From: Muribaculaceae bacterium
Lineage (GTDB): Bacteria > Bacteroidota > Bacteroidia > Bacteroidales > Muribaculaceae
Direction: 5' to 3'
DNA: 7,658 nt
Assembly: GCA_022511505.1 (NCBI GenBank)
Contig: JAFLTK010000267.1
Coordinates: 1-7,658 of the forward strand
A program made the translations under genes and the position numbers. How positions within the stretch are numbered: the stretch's first letter is position 1; every line of letters starts with the position of its first letter. Below the pieces are notes generated by a model. The model did no database searches, was not told the origin of the DNA, and saw only the letters and a list, made by a program, of their open reading frames with translations. Positions 5,128 to 7,658 of the stretch are shown here, piece by piece.

Positions 5128-5853
5128 ATGAGCAAGAAGCGATGTGCCAAATGTGGCGCCGATGTCGACGCCTTCTATGATTTCTGCCCCTACTGCGGGC
5201 AGTCTCTTGACGTGCACTACTCGCAAATCGATGAACAACAGCCGTCTTCGCGACCTGAGGAACGCAAGACCAACCCTGGGTGTAGTTGCTTGATGTCGAT
5301 GATTATCACCATAATAATCGGCATCATCGGGGGATTGTCGTGGTATCTTTATAACCTTCACAATGAGGATATAGCCGAGGATATAGCCCATCGACGTCGT
5401 CTCGATTCTATCGCTGAAAGCCATCGCTTGATGGCGCGCATGGACTCACTCAAACGCGACTCTATTGCCTGGGCCCGCTTCACATCGCCCGACCTTGACC
5501 TGTTTGACCTGAGAGGCCATGTCGGCATGGTTTGTTACCACAACGCCGATGTCCCTATCTATCGCGAAGATGCACCCGACTCGATTGTAACTTTTGACCG
5601 CAACGGTTGCCTAACCGACAGCCTCGCGCGCCTCATTCAACAACCTGCCGATACCACAATTCACCTTGTCAAGAAAGAGAATACTATCACCAAGATAATA
5701 ACACCTCGCGCCGAACTGTTTCTTCGATATGCTGACTATGACTCGATTGGAAACTGGACTCGCTGTGTCTGGACTTTCCAGCGTCGCAATGACCACACCC
5801 ACGAAGTTACAACCGGCGAATTTACCCGTGAAATTATTTACCACCATCAATAA
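5128..5853 (+). CDS. Membrane-anchored zinc-ribbon protein of unknown function
   Basis: A 241-residue protein. Residues 6-23 form a zinc ribbon: C6-A-K-C9 and C20-P-Y-C23, ten residues apart, followed by GQSL, which is the usual form of the double-cysteine ribbons at the N-terminus of bacterial membrane proteins. A polar linker (25-50) leads to one membrane helix (about 55-75, isoleucine- and glycine-rich, preceded by CSC at 52-54). Residues about 79-118 are a charged helix (EDIAEDIAHRRRLDSIAESH onward). The C-terminal domain (about 119-241) has beta character with LFDLRGHVG, VTFDRNGCLTD and YADYDSIGNWTR; the FDxxGxL and YDxxGNW patterns recall short RHS/YD-like beta motifs of Bacteroidota proteins. 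With the ribbon inside, the C-terminal domain would be periplasmic. No enzyme motif is seen. The peroxiredoxin gene follows after 17 bases, so the two are probably cotranscribed. Confidence 0.8.
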   Translation: MSKKRCAKCGADVDAFYDFCPYCGQSLDVHYSQIDEQQPSSRPEERKTNPGCSCLMSMIITIIIGIIGGLSWYLYNLHNEDIAEDIAHRRRLDSIAESHRLMARMDSLKRDSIAWARFTSPDLDLFDLRGHVGMVCYHNADVPIYREDAPDSIVTFDRNGCLTDSLARLIQQPADTTIHLVKKENTITKIITPRAELFLRYADYDSIGNWTRCVWTFQRRNDHTHEVTTGEFTREIIYHHQ

Positions 5854-5870
5854 CCATAATTTACCCGCAC

Positions 5871-6326
5871 ATGAACGTAGGAGACCAAATACCTGAATAC
5901 CTGGGACTTGACGCCAATGGCAACAAAGTGATGAGCACCGACCTTGCCGGCAAACCCCTTGTAATTTATTTCTATCCCAAAGACAATACCCCCGGTTGCA
6001 CTGCCGAAGCATGCTCTCTCCGCGACTATGACAGCGAGATTGCCGCGATGGGCTACACCGTCATCGGCATTAGCAAAGACTCGGTCGAGAGCCACAAAAA
6101 ATTCCGCGATAAGCACTCGCTCCCCTTCATGCTGCTCAGCGACCCGACTACCGAAGTCAACCAAGCATTCGACGTATGGCAAAAGAAAAAAATGGCCGGT
6201 CGCGAGTACATGGGAACAGTCCGCACTACCTTCATCACCGACGCTTCACATCGTGTAACCCACATCCTCGCGAAGGTCGACACCAAAAACGCCGGACCCC
6301 AAATCATCGCCCTCCTCAAGAACTGA
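5871..6326 (+). CDS. bcp: Bcp-type thioredoxin-dependent peroxiredoxin
   Basis: This 151-residue protein is a PrxQ/Bcp-type peroxiredoxin, which reduces hydrogen peroxide and organic hydroperoxides in the cytoplasm using thioredoxin. The active-site motif YPKDNTPGCTAEAC gives the peroxidatic cysteine C43 and, five residues on, the resolving cysteine C48, the atypical 2-Cys pattern of this subfamily. T40 and R118 (in GTVRTTFI) are the conserved residues that activate the peroxide. Length and motif order are normal, and there is no signal peptide. It starts 17 bases after the zinc-ribbon gene with no clear promoter between, so it is probably read from the promoter near 5098. The promoter of lgt begins 8 bases after its stop. 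Confidence 0.95.
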   Translation: MNVGDQIPEYLGLDANGNKVMSTDLAGKPLVIYFYPKDNTPGCTAEACSLRDYDSEIAAMGYTVIGISKDSVESHKKFRDKHSLPFMLLSDPTTEVNQAFDVWQKKKMAGREYMGTVRTTFITDASHRVTHILAKVDTKNAGPQIIALLKN

Positions 6327-6333
6327 CAGCGCT

Positions 6334-6365
6334 TTTGGCAAATCGGCGTTTTTTGATTACTTTTG
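6334..6365 (+). promoter_or_regulatory. Promoter of lgt
   Basis: TTTG (6334-6337), a 20-base spacer and TACTTTTG (6358-6365) match the Bacteroidota -33/-7 consensus in full. The start codon of lgt lies 18 bases after the -7 element, so the leader would be only about 11-13 bases. No terminator separates this from the peroxiredoxin gene, so readthrough can also contribute. Confidence 0.8.
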
Positions 6366-6383
6366 CGCCAAATTATTTGAATT

Positions 6384-7238
6384 ATGCTACAATTTGTGAC
6401 TTGGGCGGCCGACCCTATTATATATGACGGTTTTATAACTCTGCGCTGGTATAGCCTGGCCTTTATGATTGGCTTCCTCATTGGCTATGAGATAGTTGCA
6501 CGCATCTTCAAACACGAGGGTGCGCCTGAGCGTTGGCTCGGCGTCCTTCTGATATGGACAGTTGCCGGTACCATCATCGGCGCCCGCCTTGGACATGTCT
6601 TTTTCTATGAATGGGACGTCTATAAGATGAACCCAATCAAGATTTTATACGTCTGGGAAGGTGGGCTCGCGAGCCATGGCGGCACAATCGGCATTATTAT
6701 AGGTGTAATTCTCTTCTCGCTCATCACCACAAAGCGTAGCCCTATCTGGACTTTTGACCGTCTTGTCATACCAATCGCGCTCGTTGGCGGACTCATTCGC
6801 CTCGGCAACTTGATGAACTCTGAGATATATGGCCATCCCACTACCCTACCTTGGGGTTTCAAATTTGTGCGCTCGGCCGAGTGGCACCATCTCTATGAGG
6901 GTCTCGCATGCCATCCCACTCAGATTTATGAAGCCCTGTGCTACTTCGCCCTATTCGCCCTGCTGATGTGGATGTATTGGAAAAAGAACGCCGAGGAGCG
7001 CCCCGGCCTCATCTTTGGCGTCTTCTTTATCGGAATCTTTACCCCGCGATTTTTCATTGAGTTTCTCAAAAACAATCAAGTAGCCTTTGAGGACAACATG
7101 GTTCTCAACATGGGCCAGTGGCTCTCAATTCCATTTATTATCGCCGGTATCATACTGGTTGTCAGAGCATTATATCGCCCCAAAGTCCACATCGACTTCC
7201 CCAACCGCTATAGCGACGCCCCCGACGACAAGAAGTAG
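6384..7238 (+). CDS. lgt: Prolipoprotein diacylglyceryl transferase
   Basis: This 284-residue inner-membrane enzyme moves a diacylglyceryl group from phosphatidylglycerol to the lipobox cysteine of prolipoproteins, the first step of lipoprotein maturation (before LspA). The family motifs are all visible: R21 in TLRWYSLAFMIGF, GARLGHVFFYEW (66-77), EGGLASHGGTIG with H98, the signature RLGNLMNSEIYG with R139, N142 and E147 (the counterparts of R143, N146 and E151 of the E. coli enzyme), HPTQIYEAL (177-185), and PRFFIEFLKNNQ with R222 (counterpart of R239). Seven hydrophobic helices are spread over the length. The polar tail (RPKVHIDFPNRYSD onward) is probably cytoplasmic. Length is normal. It has its own promoter just after the peroxiredoxin gene. 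Its substrates would include the lipoprotein at 96-614. Confidence 0.97.
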   Translation: MLQFVTWAADPIIYDGFITLRWYSLAFMIGFLIGYEIVARIFKHEGAPERWLGVLLIWTVAGTIIGARLGHVFFYEWDVYKMNPIKILYVWEGGLASHGGTIGIIIGVILFSLITTKRSPIWTFDRLVIPIALVGGLIRLGNLMNSEIYGHPTTLPWGFKFVRSAEWHHLYEGLACHPTQIYEALCYFALFALLMWMYWKKNAEERPGLIFGVFFIGIFTPRFFIEFLKNNQVAFEDNMVLNMGQWLSIPFIIAGIILVVRALYRPKVHIDFPNRYSDAPDDKK

Positions 7239-7340
7239 CGCTTTCCGTGACAAGGTTTGTCGACGGTTGTCCATCTGCAATTGTGGGATGTGCCAAATCT
7301 GTAGCATGGACGGCAACAAATTTAGCAATTTTAACGTTAT

Positions 7341-7658
7341 ATGGGTATGAATACCTTTGTTGCTATCTCTGTGCTTGCCGGCCTAATGTCGCTCCCGGCG
7401 CTTGCGGTTGCTTGGCGCCGTTGCGCCAAGCAAAAATCCATACTTGCCGTCGGCATGTTGCTCGTTTTGCTTTTTGTCACGGCGACGTTCTTCAGCAGTG
7501 CTTTCCGGGCGCCGCTCTTTGTCGATTATATCACGGCGTCATCCTATCAGTTGCCGAGTGGTCCGTTTTACGCGTGCTACTTGCTCGCGGCTATCATTGT
7601 AGACCTTTTAGCCTACCTGCTTGCGCGGCGTCTGACCGGCTCCAACCTATGGCGCTGG
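7341..7658 (+). CDS. Multi-pass membrane protein, N-terminal part
   Basis: An open frame of 106 codons running off the end of the window. Three hydrophobic segments are seen: about 4-25, 33-55 and 76-95, the last followed by ARRL and then GSNLWRW. The start may be the ATG at 7341 or the one at 7347 (MGMN); a stop lies three codons upstream at 7332-7334, so no longer form exists. In Bacteroidota, membrane-anchored metallophosphoesterases often begin with similar helices, but the catalytic part would lie outside the window and I cannot confirm this. It starts 102 bases after lgt. No convincing promoter or terminator is seen in between. Confidence 0.7.
   Translation, partial: MGMNTFVAISVLAGLMSLPALAVAWRRCAKQKSILAVGMLLVLLFVTATFFSSAFRAPLFVDYITASSYQLPSGPFYACYLLAAIIVDLLAYLLARRLTGSNLWRW

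Noticed and set aside
5611..6012. Minus-strand frames at 5062-5424, 5611-6012, 5847-6182 and 6053-6481
   Set aside because: They overlap the zinc-ribbon, peroxiredoxin and lgt genes, whose motifs are secure, and their translations look like shadow frames.
7317..7324. TAAATTTG on the minus strand upstream of the last gene
   Set aside because: It matches -7, but no -33 element is at the proper distance and it points toward lgt on the opposite strand, with no minus-strand gene to serve.
1..7658. CRISPR array, tRNA or rRNA genes
   Set aside because: No regularly spaced repeats, no cloverleaf and no rRNA-like stretch were seen on either strand.

Overview
The window fits a bacterium of the order Bacteroidales, most likely a gut Muribaculaceae-type organism; the species is not identifiable by reading alone. 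Support comes from several Bacteroidota-style promoters (-33 TTTG, 19-20 bp spacer, -7 TAnnTTTG), weak or absent Shine-Dalgarno sequences, a PorT-like outer-membrane barrel, a TonB C-terminal-domain protein and a secreted GH28 glycosidase.

Left part (1 to about 1210): an AT-rich stretch, visibly different in base composition from the rest. It holds a small lipoprotein gene and a 67-codon gene one base downstream, ended by a long hairpin terminator. Converging on these is a short broken minus-strand frame whose C-terminus looks like the helix-turn-helix of a serine recombinase, followed by a 14-bp imperfect stem-loop and about 120 bases with no assignable gene. This looks like the edge of an old mobile or genomic-island insertion.

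Centre (1216-4995, minus strand): four genes for exported proteins. In transcription order they are a short secreted TonB-C-terminal-domain protein with its own promoter, a cluster of palindromes, then S1/P1 nuclease, an outer-membrane beta-barrel protein and a GH28 polygalacturonase-like enzyme, ended by a strong terminator at 1216-1245. The barrel and GH28 genes are 10 bp apart and almost certainly cotranscribed. The nuclease and the barrel gene each have a recognisable -7 element.

Right part (5098-7658, plus strand): divergent from the TonB-domain gene. It carries a membrane-anchored zinc-ribbon protein of unknown role, a Bcp-type peroxiredoxin, prolipoprotein diacylglyceryl transferase (lgt) with its own promoter, and the first 106 codons of a multi-pass membrane protein that runs off the window. 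Lgt acts on every lipoprotein of the cell, which would include the one at 96-614.

Most of the window is ordinary chromosome. The parts that merit attention are the AT-rich left edge with its recombinase relic, the palindrome cluster at 4376-4447, the direct repeats between the divergent genes at 5019-5051, and the unrecognised lipoprotein/small-protein pair and zinc-ribbon protein. I found no convincing new multi-gene system.
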